Positions 23,716-31,020 are shown, counted from the first letter of the stretch. The stretch: 32,370 nucleotides of DNA from Microbacterium hominis NBRC 15708 (GCF_001592125.1 NZ_BCWI01000027.1:1-32370); one strand, 5' to 3'. The notes: generated by a model from the letters alone, not told the origin. Numbers and translations: made by a program.

Positions 23716-24858
23716 ATGGCACATCTACGAGAAGTCGCCCGCAAGAAGTCACCGAACGGCATCGCCTACGAGGTCCATTGGCGCGACGGCGACCGAAAGA
23801 TGCAGCGCACCTTCACCGTCAAGCGCGAAGCAGAGCGGTTCGCGCTGAAGGTCGAGACAGCGAAGGACGCGGGCGACACGACGCGCTCTCTCGTCAGGAA
23901 CACCGCGACGGTCGCGCAGGTGATCGCGGCGTCGATGGAGGCGGCGAAGCCCCGACTCAAGCCGCGCACCTTCCACAGCTACGAACTCATGTACTCGGCG
24001 CGAATCGTGCCCGCGTTCGGCTCGCGCCGCATCACGTCGGTTACCCGCGCCGACGTGCAGGCCTGGATCAACAAGCTCTCGGGCGAAGGGCTCGCCCCGG
24101 CGACGGTGCACCATTGCTACGTCGCTCTGCGCAAGGTCATGAAGCACGCGCTCTGGGACCGGCAGATAGCGTTCAACCCCTGCGACGGGATCGACTTGCC
24201 CAAGGCGCACGACGTGGACGAGGGCACTCTCGCCGCGCTGACCTACGCGCAGGTGGAGGCTACCGCTGCCCAGCTCGCGCTGTTCAAGCCGTACGACGTG
24301 CTGGTGCGGTTCATGGCGTACACCGGCCTCCGTGCCGGGGAGGTCGCCGGGCTGCGTGTTCGGGACATCGACCTCGCCGCGGGCCATGTGTCGGTGCGGC
24401 AGACCGCACAGCACATCAAGGGGGAGTGGGTGTTCGGTACGCCGAAGTCACGCCGCTCAACCCGTGACGTACCGCTGCTTGACCGTCGGCTGATCGCCGA
24501 CCTCAAGGCGCACAAGATGCAGCACCCGCGGTCGGGCGACGGTGACGCGCTGCTTTGGCCGGGGCGCACCCCCGGATCGCACCGGGTGGATCACGGGCGG
24601 GTCTGGGACCTCGCGAGCTTCCGTCGGAACTACTTCAAGCCTGCGCTCACCCGCGCAGAGCTACCTGCGATCCGCGTGCACGACCTCCGCCACACGGCGG
24701 CCAGCTTGTGGCTCGCGGCAGGGTTTCCGCCCTACCAAGTGAGCCGCTGGCTCGGCCACGCGAGCGTCGTCACCACGGACACGATCTACTCGCATCTCTA
24801 CCCGACGGACTACGCACAGCACATCGAGCGGTTCGCCGCCTACGCCGCGGAGAGCTAG
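23716..24858 (+). CDS. int: Tyrosine-type site-specific integrase
   Basis: A 380-residue recombinase with AGGAG 8-12 nt before ATG 23716. The N-terminal arm-binding part (about 1-60), a core-binding SAM-like domain (about 65-150) and the catalytic domain (about 175-375) are present. Catalytic residues: Arg 206 (TGLRAGE), Lys near 243, His 322 and Arg 325 (HDLRHT), His 348 (LGHAS) and Tyr 358. It should recombine the 47-bp tRNA-Lys att repeat. It is not next to the right att site: two minus-strand cargo genes lie between. Its TAG stop overlaps the stop of the convergent cargo gene. Confidence 0.95.
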   Translation: MAHLREVARKKSPNGIAYEVHWRDGDRKMQRTFTVKREAERFALKVETAKDAGDTTRSLVRNTATVAQVIAASMEAAKPRLKPRTFHSYELMYSARIVPAFGSRRITSVTRADVQAWINKLSGEGLAPATVHHCYVALRKVMKHALWDRQIAFNPCDGIDLPKAHDVDEGTLAALTYAQVEATAAQLALFKPYDVLVRFMAYTGLRAGEVAGLRVRDIDLAAGHVSVRQTAQHIKGEWVFGTPKSRRSTRDVPLLDRRLIADLKAHKMQHPRSGDGDALLWPGRTPGSHRVDHGRVWDLASFRRNYFKPALTRAELPAIRVHDLRHTAASLWLAAGFPPYQVSRWLGHASVVTTDTIYSHLYPTDYAQHIERFAAYAAES

Positions 24859-25598
24859 AAGAGAATCCCGACTATGTCCTCAATGTGGGACTTGGCCTTC
24901 GCGACGCTGGGATTGTATTTGTTTGGGTGTCCGCATTGATTGCGTGTATCCAGACATTGACCGAGGATCGTCCACTGGGCTTTGTCGATTTCTCCGAGGT
25001 CACGCGCGATGTCAAGGAGAGTCGTTTCCTTCACGGTGGCGAGATCGTCGAACTTTGAGATCTTGGCTTTCTGGTAGTACTTCTGCGCTGCCGCTTCAAC
25101 AGCGCGCGGTCCGTGGACCCAGACTCGATCTTGCAGAACTCGCACAGCCCCTACCCACATGAACACAATCGCTGCGCGAAGGGCGTTCACACCGAGGCAA
25201 AGGATTGCTTCGTCGACGTAGGCGCGGACATCGACATCCTGGATCTTCAAAGCAACTTTGCGTAGCTCTTCGACTCCGTGCTCAACCTCTGGCTGTGTCT
25301 CAGGAAGCCCTGCAAGGGAACGCACTGCTGCTTCCCCAGTCGGAGTCAATGCCCACAGACGTTCTCCACCGTCACCCGTTGAGGCGACGTCAACTAGCGC
25401 TCCAGCGCGATTCATGACGTCGGCGATGTTCGCGAGCTTAGCTTTGGGAACGCGAGCTGCCTGAAGGGCCGACCTTATTTGGCTACTCGAAAGGGCGCGT
25501 TCGTCCTTGAAGTGTGCATGCCAATACATCGTCGCCAGGGCTCGGTCGCGCCAGGTCTTCGCGTTCGAGGACGATAAGAATTCAACGAGGGACGTCAA
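24855..25598 (-). CDS. Cargo protein B: winged-helix-like domain plus HEPN-like C-terminus
   Basis: Read as 247 residues from TTG 25598; an in-frame ATG at 25676 would add 26 residues overlapping the upstream gene, and homology to cargo protein A begins right at residue 3 (SLVEF), which favours the TTG. Residues about 3-95 resemble a winged helix and align with the C-terminal domain of protein A (shared SL-x2-F, SQI, NI and LT/S-x2-G-x3-V positions). The C-terminal half is helical and ends with DTRNQCGHPNKY: Arg 219, Asn 220 and His 224 form an R-N-x3-H motif as in HEPN ribonucleases. Base composition is less GC-rich than elsewhere. A toxin or abortive-infection effector is plausible, not shown. 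Confidence 0.7.
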   Translation of the reverse strand: MTSLVEFLSSSNAKTWRDRALATMYWHAHFKDERALSSSQIRSALQAARVPKAKLANIADVMNRAGALVDVASTGDGGERLWALTPTGEAAVRSLAGLPETQPEVEHGVEELRKVALKIQDVDVRAYVDEAILCLGVNALRAAIVFMWVGAVRVLQDRVWVHGPRAVEAAAQKYYQKAKISKFDDLATVKETTLLDIARDLGEIDKAQWTILGQCLDTRNQCGHPNKYNPSVAKAKSHIEDIVGILF

Positions 25599-25602
25599 GC
25601 CG

Positions 25603-26211
25603 CTACTTCTTCGCGTCCTTCTTGGGGAGAGCGAGAACGAGGTTGCGTCCGAGCGATGACAACTTGATGTCATCAAGTCCGGCCGTGTTGTCGAATTCCT
25701 TCTTCCCAGCCTGGCTGGCGGTGTTGCGGATATTGGTCGGCAGAGCCCAGTTCATCGCGTGGTAACACGTCACGATCTGCGAGATTCCGGCCTTGGGGTA
25801 CTCGGCGATGTTCAGCATCCAGAAGATGCACACGGTGTACTTCTCGATCTGAGTAGACGGCTTCTTCTCCGCAACGAAGTCAGCGAGCGATTGCTTCCCC
25901 GTAGGCGACAGCTCCAGATTCTTGTCCGGGTTCACTCCTGAGGGGCGAGACTTCCTCGTGCTGGTCCGCTTAGAGGATCGCGTAGATTCGGTTGCGCCAT
26001 TCGAGGTGTTCGCGTCAGGCTCTTCTTGCGACGGAACCTCAACCTCTGGCTCCTTCTCAGGGGCAGCAGGGCTGTGCGTTCGCCGCGTGATCGGCTGCCC
26101 GATTAGGTAGTGGAATGCGTCCGCTTGGAGAGTCTTCGTAGGAAGATCACTGATGACCTCCGCTGCGCGCCTTACACGCTCGAGACGCTCGTCGAATTCT
26201 GAATCGGCCAC
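25603..26211 (-). CDS. Cargo protein A: coil, disordered linker and winged-helix-like domain
   Basis: GTG 26211 is chosen (202 residues): GAGGAG lies about 6 nt upstream, while ATG 26250 has no ribosome site. Residues 3-45 form a charged helix (ERLERVRRAAEVISDLP); about 47-100 are a Pro/Glu/Ser/Lys-rich linker; about 105-195 are a winged-helix-like domain that aligns with the N-terminal domain of cargo protein B. The gene ends 4 nt before the B start, so the pair is one operon. No known family is recognised. It could be the regulator, antitoxin or partner of B. Confidence 0.7.
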   Translation of the reverse strand: MADSEFDERLERVRRAAEVISDLPTKTLQADAFHYLIGQPITRRTHSPAAPEKEPEVEVPSQEEPDANTSNGATESTRSSKRTSTRKSRPSGVNPDKNLELSPTGKQSLADFVAEKKPSTQIEKYTVCIFWMLNIAEYPKAGISQIVTCYHAMNWALPTNIRNTASQAGKKEFDNTAGLDDIKLSSLGRNLVLALPKKDAKK

Positions 26212-26250
26212 CCCAGCTCCTCTCTCATAGAGGGTTCCCGGGGCGATCAT

Positions 26251-26355
26251 CGCAGGGTCGAGCGCATCTAAGCGTTACAACACGCCCAGTAGACGGGTTC
26301 CCGCCGGGATTTCCGTATTTGGATTCCTGTAGGAACGGCGCGATCCCAGTGCCTG
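26251..26355. other. Right end of the element, no gene seen
   Basis: This holds the palindrome TTCCTGTAGGAA (26324-26335, 5-bp arms) and related GGATT/GGAAT words. It must contain the cargo operon promoter and probably integrase arm sites, but no clear -35/-10 pair is visible. Confidence 0.4.
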
Positions 26356-26402
26356 ACTGGTGGGCCCCGTGGGGCTCGAACCCACGACCCGCGGATTAAA
26401 AG
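26356..26402 (-). repeat. Right attachment site (within tRNA-Lys)
   Basis: Perfect copy of 15744-15790. It supplies the 3' part of the intact tRNA-Lys gene, so integration leaves the tRNA functional. Identity ends at 26402/26403 inside the anticodon loop. Confidence 0.93.
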
Positions 26403-26433
26403 TCCGATGCTCTACCGACTGAGCTAGAGGCCC
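26358..26433 (-). tRNA. tRNA-Lys (anticodon UUU)
   Basis: On the minus strand from 26433: acceptor GGGCCTC pairs with GGGGCCC (one G-U), D stem GCTC/GAGC, anticodon stem TCGGA/TCCG with the loop CTTTTAA giving anticodon TTT, T stem GTGGG/CCCAC around TTCGAGC, discriminator A and encoded CCA (26360-26358). It is the integration target of the element to its left and remains intact. Confidence 0.96.
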
Positions 26434-26476
26434 CAGGCCTCCCAGCGTACCGGCTGCGGGCGAGGCGCGGACGCGA

Positions 26477-26511
26477 CGAGGCCGCCGGCGCGCAGTGCGC
26501 CGGCGGCCTCG
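26477..26511 (-). terminator. Fasciclin gene terminator
   Basis: A perfect 15-bp inverted repeat (26477-26491 with 26497-26511) and a 5-nt loop GCAGT, 22 nt after the fasciclin stop. No T-run. It also isolates that gene from tRNA-Lys. Confidence 0.8.
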
Positions 26512-26533
26512 GCCGGGGTGTGACCGGAGACGA

Positions 26534-27196
26534 TCAGTTGGTCGGCGTCAGAACCGTGTCGATGAGGTACACGGTCGCGTTGGCCGTCTGGACGCCGCCG
26601 CAGATGACGGTGGCGTCGTTGACCTTCAGGTTGTCGCCGGAGCCGGTGACGGTCAGGTCGCCGCCCTCGACGGTCTTGTGGGTGCCGACGACCTGCGACG
26701 GGTCGAGCTGGCCGGGAACCACGTGGTACGTGAGGATCTTGGTCAGTGCGGCGCTGTCGGTCTTCAGCGAGTCGATCGTGGCCGCGTCGATCTTGGCGAA
26801 CGCGTCGTCGACCGGCGCGAAGACGGTGAACTCACTGCCGTTGAGGGTGTCGACGAGGTTCACGTCGGGGTTGAGCTGGCCGCTCACGGCCGCGACGAGG
26901 GTCTTCAGCAGCGGGTTGTTCGAGGCGGCGACGGCCACCGGGTCCTGAGACATGCCCTCGACCGAACCGGCGCCGGACGGCACGGCCTCGGCGTACGCGG
27001 CGCATCCGGGGCCCACGAGGTTGGCGGCCGGGTCCATCGTGGACGGCGACGGCGCCATCGACTGGGTCTCCTGCGTCATCGCGGGGGGCGTGGTCTCGGC
27101 GCTGGTCGACGAGCCCATCGAACATGCCGAGAGCGCGAACGCGCCGGCGATCGTGAGCGTCAGGGCCGCCGTGATCTTCTTCGTGGTGCTGAGCAT
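26534..27196 (-). CDS. Fasciclin-domain lipoprotein
   Basis: A 220-residue secreted lipoprotein. ATG 27196 is chosen because GGAGGA lies 6-10 nt upstream; two other in-frame ATGs at 27208 and 27325 are less well placed. The signal ends in the lipobox FALSAC with Cys 25, followed by a Ser/Thr/Pro/Met-rich linker to about residue 60. The FAS1 domain (about 85-220) shows [20 protein letters not shown] and [10 protein letters not shown], the H1 and H2 motifs. It resembles MPT70/MPT83 of mycobacteria, cell-surface proteins controlled by SigK. sigK-rskA is divergently encoded next to it and a candidate SigK-type promoter lies upstream. Confidence 0.93.
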   Translation of the reverse strand: MLSTTKKITAALTLTIAGAFALSACSMGSSTSAETTPPAMTQETQSMAPSPSTMDPAANLVGPGCAAYAEAVPSGAGSVEGMSQDPVAVAASNNPLLKTLVAAVSGQLNPDVNLVDTLNGSEFTVFAPVDDAFAKIDAATIDSLKTDSAALTKILTYHVVPGQLDPSQVVGTHKTVEGGDLTVTGSGDNLKVNDATVICGGVQTANATVYLIDTVLTPTN

Positions 27197-27527
27197 GATG
27201 TCCTCCATGTGAGCTGACGTGCGGTTGTTGGTCCTGCCGAGCCGCAGGTGCGGTCTCGACAAGTCCTTCGGAGCCCGCCGCGCATCGGATGGGAAAAAGT
27301 TCCGAATCTGTTTGCGCCTCCGCATCCGCCCCCCTTATAGACCGAGGGTCTCTTCGCCCGTCTCGGCCTCCGTTCCGGCGGCGCAATCCGATCCCGGTCC
27401 GGCGACGAACAGCACATGACCCGAGCGCGTCGCGACCTCGGCGGTCGCGAGCGGCCGGAGCATACTCGTTCGCCGCCGGATGGGCCACCCGCGGCCGCGA
27501 TGCACGACAGAGGGACGGTGATACGGC
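27197..27527. other. Divergent regulatory region between fasciclin gene and sigK
   Basis: A 331-bp gene-free stretch. Besides the SigK-type boxes it holds a 7-bp inverted repeat TCGCGAC/GTCGCGA (27430-27450) and CATACT at 27461-27466, a possible -10 box for sigK. No other gene is supported. Confidence 0.45.
27266..27292 (-). promoter_or_regulatory. Candidate SigK-type promoter of the fasciclin gene
   Basis: On the minus strand, CCATCC (27292-27287) and CCGAAG (27271-27266) are separated by 15 nt. From memory, mycobacterial SigK promoters carry CCATCC and CCGAAT boxes; the -10 differs at the last base here. Transcription would start about 60 nt before ATG 27196. Confidence 0.4.
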
Positions 27528-28127
27528 ATGCTGAGAGAGATGGTCATCGACGGTGTGGACGTACCCGAGGACTCACCGGCGCGTGATCACGCCGGGGAGC
27601 TCCTGGTGCGCATCGCGGCGGGAGACCGGACGGCTTTCGGGCAGCTCTACGACATGCTCGCCCCCCGCGCCTTCGGTCTGATCCTGCGGGTGCTCGTGAA
27701 CCGCGCGCTGAGCGAGGAAGTGCTTCAAGACGTCTTCCTGGAAGTGTGGCAATCCGCTTCCGGTTTCGCTCCGAATAAGGGTCAGGGACGGTCCTGGGTC
27801 CTCACCATCGCCCATCGTCGCGCTGTCGATCGCGTGCGCTCCACACGCGCAAGCACGGAGCGAGACGAGAAGGCGGGTCTGCGCGAACTGAACACGGGCC
27901 AGGACAGCGTCGACGACCAGGTCGCCCTGCGCATCGAGAGCAGGCGCGTCGCCCGGGCGATGGACGCACTCCCCGACCCTCAGCGAGAAGCGCTGCTGCT
28001 CGCCTATGTCGGGGGATATTCTCAGAGCGAGATCGCCGCGTTGGTGGGATCGCCCCTGGGGACGATCAAGACGAGAATGCGCGACGGTCTGTCGCGCCTG
28101 AGGCAGGAGATGGGGGTGACGTCATGA
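27528..28127 (+). CDS. sigK: ECF RNA polymerase sigma factor SigK
   Basis: A 199-residue ECF sigma factor. Region 2 (about 35-90) contains FGQLYDMLAPRAFGLILRVL and EEVLQDVFLEVWQ, which bind core polymerase and the -10 element. Region 4 (about 140-195) has LPDPQREALLLAYVGGYSQSEIA and GTIKTRMRDGLSRLR, the helix-turn-helix for the -35. The pairing with a downstream RskA-type anti-sigma and a neighbouring fasciclin gene matches the M. tuberculosis sigK-rskA-mpt70/83 locus. ATG 27528 has AGGGACGG upstream; an in-frame ATG at 27540 is an alternative. It probably controls the fasciclin gene and its own operon. Confidence 0.92.
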   Translation: MLREMVIDGVDVPEDSPARDHAGELLVRIAAGDRTAFGQLYDMLAPRAFGLILRVLVNRALSEEVLQDVFLEVWQSASGFAPNKGQGRSWVLTIAHRRAVDRVRSTRASTERDEKAGLRELNTGQDSVDDQVALRIESRRVARAMDALPDPQREALLLAYVGGYSQSEIAALVGSPLGTIKTRMRDGLSRLRQEMGVTS

Positions 28128-28948
28128 ACGACCGCGACCACCGAGACATCGGAGAAGACGAGTTCGCCGAGCTGTCGGCAGGGCACGCGATGAACGCGCT
28201 GTCGGCCGATGACGAGCGCGCCTATCAGACCGCCCTCGACGCCCATCCCGAGTGGGACGACGTCGTCGCCCTCGACGCTGCCACGATCGACATCCTCGCC
28301 GACGCCGTCGCGCCGGTCGCGCCGCCCGTCGACCTGCGTTCGCGACTGATGCGTGCCATCGAGGTCGACCCGTCCGCGCCGACGGACGCCGGTGCGGATG
28401 CCGCGGCATCCGCGGACGAGACGGATGCCGCTCCGCCCGCCCCCGACGCCGAGGAGCCGCTGCCCACCGACGTCGTCCAGACGGTCGAGCGTCGCGCGTG
28501 GACGCGTGGGCTGTTCGCGCTCGTCGCCTCCGTCGCCCTGCTGATCGGGATCGGCTGGGGAACGGGTGCGGTGACGAGCCTGTGGCGCACGCCGGCCGCC
28601 GTGACGGCGTTGGAGCAGATCCAGTCGGCGCCGGATGCCGCATCCGCACAGGTCGACTTCCAGGGCGGCGAGGCGACCGCGCACTGGTCGCAGAGCGTGG
28701 GCAAGGTCGTGCTGGTGGCCGAGGGCCTGCCGGAGATCCCCGCGGATCGCACGTTCGAGCTGTGGTTCGTGCGCGGCGATCAGCCGATCGCGGCCGGCAC
28801 CTTCGACGCCTCCGGTGCGAAGGCCACGGCTCAGCTCGACGGCACGATGCAGCCCGGAGACACTATCGCCGTGACCGTGGAGCAGGCCGGCGGATCGCCC
28901 GACGGCTCGCCGACGACCGCGCCGATCATCGCGATCCCGACGGTGTGA
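28124..28948 (+). CDS. rskA: Anti-sigma-K factor (RskA family)
   Basis: A 274-residue single-pass membrane protein overlapping sigK by 4 nt (ATGA). The cytosolic N-terminal 80 residues (EFAELSAGHAMNALSADDERAY, then LRSRLMRAIE) form the sigma-binding region. An Ala/Asp/Pro-rich linker follows, then a transmembrane helix at about 129-147, then the extracytoplasmic RskA domain (about 155-274, with AEGLPEIPADRTFELWFVRGDQPIAAGTF). It holds SigK inactive; release requires regulated proteolysis by a Rip1-type protease in mycobacteria. Here the inducing signal is unknown. Confidence 0.93.
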   Translation: MNDRDHRDIGEDEFAELSAGHAMNALSADDERAYQTALDAHPEWDDVVALDAATIDILADAVAPVAPPVDLRSRLMRAIEVDPSAPTDAGADAAASADETDAAPPAPDAEEPLPTDVVQTVERRAWTRGLFALVASVALLIGIGWGTGAVTSLWRTPAAVTALEQIQSAPDAASAQVDFQGGEATAHWSQSVGKVVLVAEGLPEIPADRTFELWFVRGDQPIAAGTFDASGAKATAQLDGTMQPGDTIAVTVEQAGGSPDGSPTTAPIIAIPTV

Positions 28949-28964
28949 CCGCGACTGCGGCGAT

Positions 28965-28980
28965 CGGGGCCTCGGCCCCG
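28965..28980 (+). terminator. Possible sigK-rskA terminator
   Basis: A 6-bp GC stem (CGGGGC 28965-28970 with GCCCCG 28975-28980) and 4-nt loop, 17 nt after the rskA stop. It is short, without a T-run. Confidence 0.4.
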
Positions 28981-28997
28981 CCCCGGCAGGCCGCCGG

Positions 28998-29003
28998 TAG
29001 CCT
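28998..29003 (+). promoter_or_regulatory. Candidate -10 box, leaderless promoter
   Basis: TAGCCT ends 6 nt before ATG 29010. GGAG lies too close to the ATG to serve as a usual ribosome site. Confidence 0.5.
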
Positions 29004-29009
29004 GGAGCG

Positions 29010-29648
29010 ATGAGCGACGACTCCCGGGACTACCACCGCCCCGTCCGTCGACCCGCGGACGCGTTCGACCGCCGATTCGGGTCCACGGATCCGGCCGATG
29101 TCTCGCGGATCGCGCATGCCACGGCATCCGCCCTGGTGACGAGGGTGCGCAACGAGCCGACCGACGCGGTCGTCGACCGCCTCGTCACCTTCACCGATGC
29201 CCACGGGCTCGAGACGGTGGCCGAGCTGTGGTCGCACTCGCCGGCGAAGTCGCTTCCGGGCACGCTGTGGCGGCTGTATCTGCTGCAGTTGATGGTCCGG
29301 GACGACGCGGCGACCGCCGCGCTGCTCTACGAGCGCGGGCGGGTCGTGCTGCCCTCCGTCGACGACGTCGTCGCGGGCGCGCCCACGCCGGCCGGGCCGG
29401 AAGAGCTCATGACGCTCGTCGACGAGATCCTGCGGGGCGTGTTCACGGGCGACTTCGCGGTCGCGCTGGAGCGTGCCGCGTCGTTCTGTCGGGTCGAGGC
29501 GGCGGGCGCCGCCGATGTCGCCGACGACTACGACGCGGCCGAGCCCGAGCGGGCGAGCGCGTTCACGACCCGCGCCCTGCGCCTGGACACCTACGCCGGA
29601 GACCTGACCGCGTGCGCGGGCCTCTGGCGACGTGACGCGTTGACCTGA
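29010..29648 (+). CDS. Conserved-looking actinobacterial protein, unknown function
   Basis: A 212-residue cytosolic protein I cannot name. It starts at ATG 29010 behind a leaderless-type -10 box. It is mostly helical, with an acidic/Ala-rich C-terminus and no membrane segment or signal. The stretches AELWSHSPAKSLPGTLWRLYLLQLMVRDD (about 72-100) and EELMTLVDEILRGVFTGDFAVALERAASFCRVEAAG (about 131-166) are the most structured-looking. Codon use is that of the core genome. Nearby genes give no clue to its role. Confidence 0.75.
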   Translation: MSDDSRDYHRPVRRPADAFDRRFGSTDPADVSRIAHATASALVTRVRNEPTDAVVDRLVTFTDAHGLETVAELWSHSPAKSLPGTLWRLYLLQLMVRDDAATAALLYERGRVVLPSVDDVVAGAPTPAGPEELMTLVDEILRGVFTGDFAVALERAASFCRVEAAGAADVADDYDAAEPERASAFTTRALRLDTYAGDLTACAGLWRRDALT

Positions 29649-29677
29649 CCCGGCGGCTGCTCCCGGTGGCCGGTGGC

Positions 29678-29785
29678 GGGTGCCCGGTCGTTGAGCGAGG
29701 AGCGCAGCGACGAGTCGAAACGCGGATGTCTCGGGTGCCCGGTCGTTGAGCGAGGAGCGCAGCGACGAGTCGAAACGCGGATGTC
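29678..29785. repeat. 53-bp tandem duplication of a likely dispersed repeat
   Basis: Two identical 53-nt units (29678-29730 and 29733-29785, period 55) that begin GGGTGCCCGGTCGTTGAGCG and end CGAAACGCGGATGTC. The unit includes an imperfect palindrome (TCGTTG-AGCG ... CGC-AGCGACGA). I recall similar GTTGAGCGAGGAGCGCAGC words as common intergenic repeats in Microbacteriaceae. The stretch 29649-29942 contains no supported gene. Confidence 0.8.
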
Positions 29786-29930
29786 GCGGGGGTGCCCGGT
29801 ACAGAAGTGCCGGGCCGCAGAACGCCTCTCGGCGCGAGGCCGCTCGGAGCGGCGAAAGATGGAGCCCGGGGTTACTGCGGCCCGGCTGTTCCAGTGTAAC
29901 GGACGCCCCCTGAGGGGTATTCCCGCGGTC

Positions 29931-29936
29931 TAGGCT
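29931..29936 (+). promoter_or_regulatory. Candidate -10 box, leaderless pabC promoter
   Basis: TAGGCT ends 6 nt before ATG 29943, and no usual ribosome site is present. Confidence 0.55.
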
Positions 29937-29942
29937 CGGGGC

Positions 29943-30827
29943 ATGGCCTGGCACTTCGCGCTGATGATCGACCCCGCCGACGTGGACGACACCCGCTCCG
30001 ACTTCGCAGCGACCTTCACCGAGGTCGATCCCGCCGCCCCCGCGCTGACCGTCGGAGAGCTCAGCACGCAGCGCGGCGACGGCATCTTCGAGTCGATCGG
30101 CGTCATCGACGGTCGTCCGCAGGAGGTCGAGGCGCACCTGTCCCGGCTCGCCCATTCGGCGCAGCTGTGCGACCTCCCCGTGCCCCACGCGGAGCAGTGG
30201 CGCCAGGCCGTGGCCCTCGCCGCGTCCGCCTGTGGTGCGGGGGAGGCGGTCATCAAGCTCATCCTGAGCCGGGGAATCGAGCACGGTCCCACTCCGACCG
30301 CGTGGGTGACCGCGGCCCCGGCCGCCGACTTCTCGATCGCGCGGTCGCGCGGCATCCGTGTCGTCACCCTCGACCGCGGGTACGCCCTCGACGTGCCGTC
30401 GCGGGCGCCGTGGCTGCTGTTGGGCGCGAAGACGCTGTCGTACGCCGTGAACATGGCGGCGCTGCGCGAGGCCCGCCGGCGCGGCGCGGACGACGCAATC
30501 TTCACGACGAGCGACGGCTACGTGCTGGAGGCGCCGACCGCGTCGCTCATCCTGCGTCGCGGAGACGCCTTCCTCACCCCCGCGCCGAACGCCGGCATCC
30601 TGCACGGCACGACGCAGCTGAGCCTGTTCGAGCACCTCGCCGCCCAGGGCTTCGAAACCGGCTACGAGACGATCCCCGTGGCGGAGCTGCACACCGTGGA
30701 TGCCGCGTGGCTCGTCTCCAGCGTGCGCCTCGCGGCGCCGATCACGGCGATCGACGATGTCGACGTGCCGATGGATGCCGCTCTCACGGCATCCATGAAC
30801 GACTACCTGCTGAGTCCGCGGGACTGA
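29943..30827 (+). CDS. pabC: Aminotransferase class IV, probable aminodeoxychorismate lyase
   Basis: A 294-residue pyridoxal-phosphate enzyme of fold type IV. Lys 163 in LLGAKTLSY is the PLP-binding residue; Glu 196 in YVLEAPTASL contacts the PLP ring nitrogen; GILHGTTQ is the phosphate-binding loop. The short length and the ELSTQRGDGIFESIGVIDG start resemble PabC (4-amino-4-deoxychorismate lyase, folate synthesis, releasing pyruvate and p-aminobenzoate) more than branched-chain or D-amino acid transaminases, but members are hard to tell apart by eye. It is apparently transcribed alone from a leaderless promoter. Confidence 0.85.
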   Translation: MAWHFALMIDPADVDDTRSDFAATFTEVDPAAPALTVGELSTQRGDGIFESIGVIDGRPQEVEAHLSRLAHSAQLCDLPVPHAEQWRQAVALAASACGAGEAVIKLILSRGIEHGPTPTAWVTAAPAADFSIARSRGIRVVTLDRGYALDVPSRAPWLLLGAKTLSYAVNMAALREARRRGADDAIFTTSDGYVLEAPTASLILRRGDAFLTPAPNAGILHGTTQLSLFEHLAAQGFETGYETIPVAELHTVDAAWLVSSVRLAAPITAIDDVDVPMDAALTASMNDYLLSPRD

Positions 30828-30918
30828 ACCGGGACACGGGGCTGCGGCTGGGGCTGGGCTGAGGCCGGGGCCGGGGCTTGCCGGCGCGGCTTGCGGCCGC
30901 GGCTCGCGGGCGCGTTCT

Positions 30919-31020
30919 GCGCTCGCGGCCCGAACTGCAAGGCCTCGCGGGTGACACGCCGGGGTGGATGTGGAGGCGCCGGCGTGTCGCCGCGCTGCCC
31001 TTGCAGTGCGGTCAGGGGCG
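30919..31020. repeat. Palindromic repeat, copy 1
   Basis: CCCGAACTGCAAGG (30929-30942) at the left and CCTTGCAGTGCGG (30999-31011) at the right form the outer stem; inside are ACACGCCGG and CCGGCGTGT, an inner stem. The right arm has one mismatch. It lies in the 459-bp gene-free stretch 30828-31286. Confidence 0.8.

Larger units (their letters stand above)
15744..26402. mobile_element. Integrated phage-satellite-like (PICI-like) element in tRNA-Lys
   Basis: A 47-bp perfect direct repeat (15744-15790 and 26356-26402) marks both ends. The right copy is the 3' part of an intact tRNA-Lys gene; the left copy is a stub lacking the 5' half. Inside are a tyrosine integrase, a serine recombinase, an AlpA/excisionase-like protein, a primase-helicase with iterons after it, an HGG small-terminase-like protein, small unknown genes and a two-gene cargo. 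No structural, lysis or large terminase gene is seen, and 10.6 kb is too small for an autonomous tailed phage. Base composition is visibly less GC-rich than on either side, most so in the cargo. A phage satellite fits best; a small integrative plasmid-like element is the main alternative. Confidence 0.88.
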
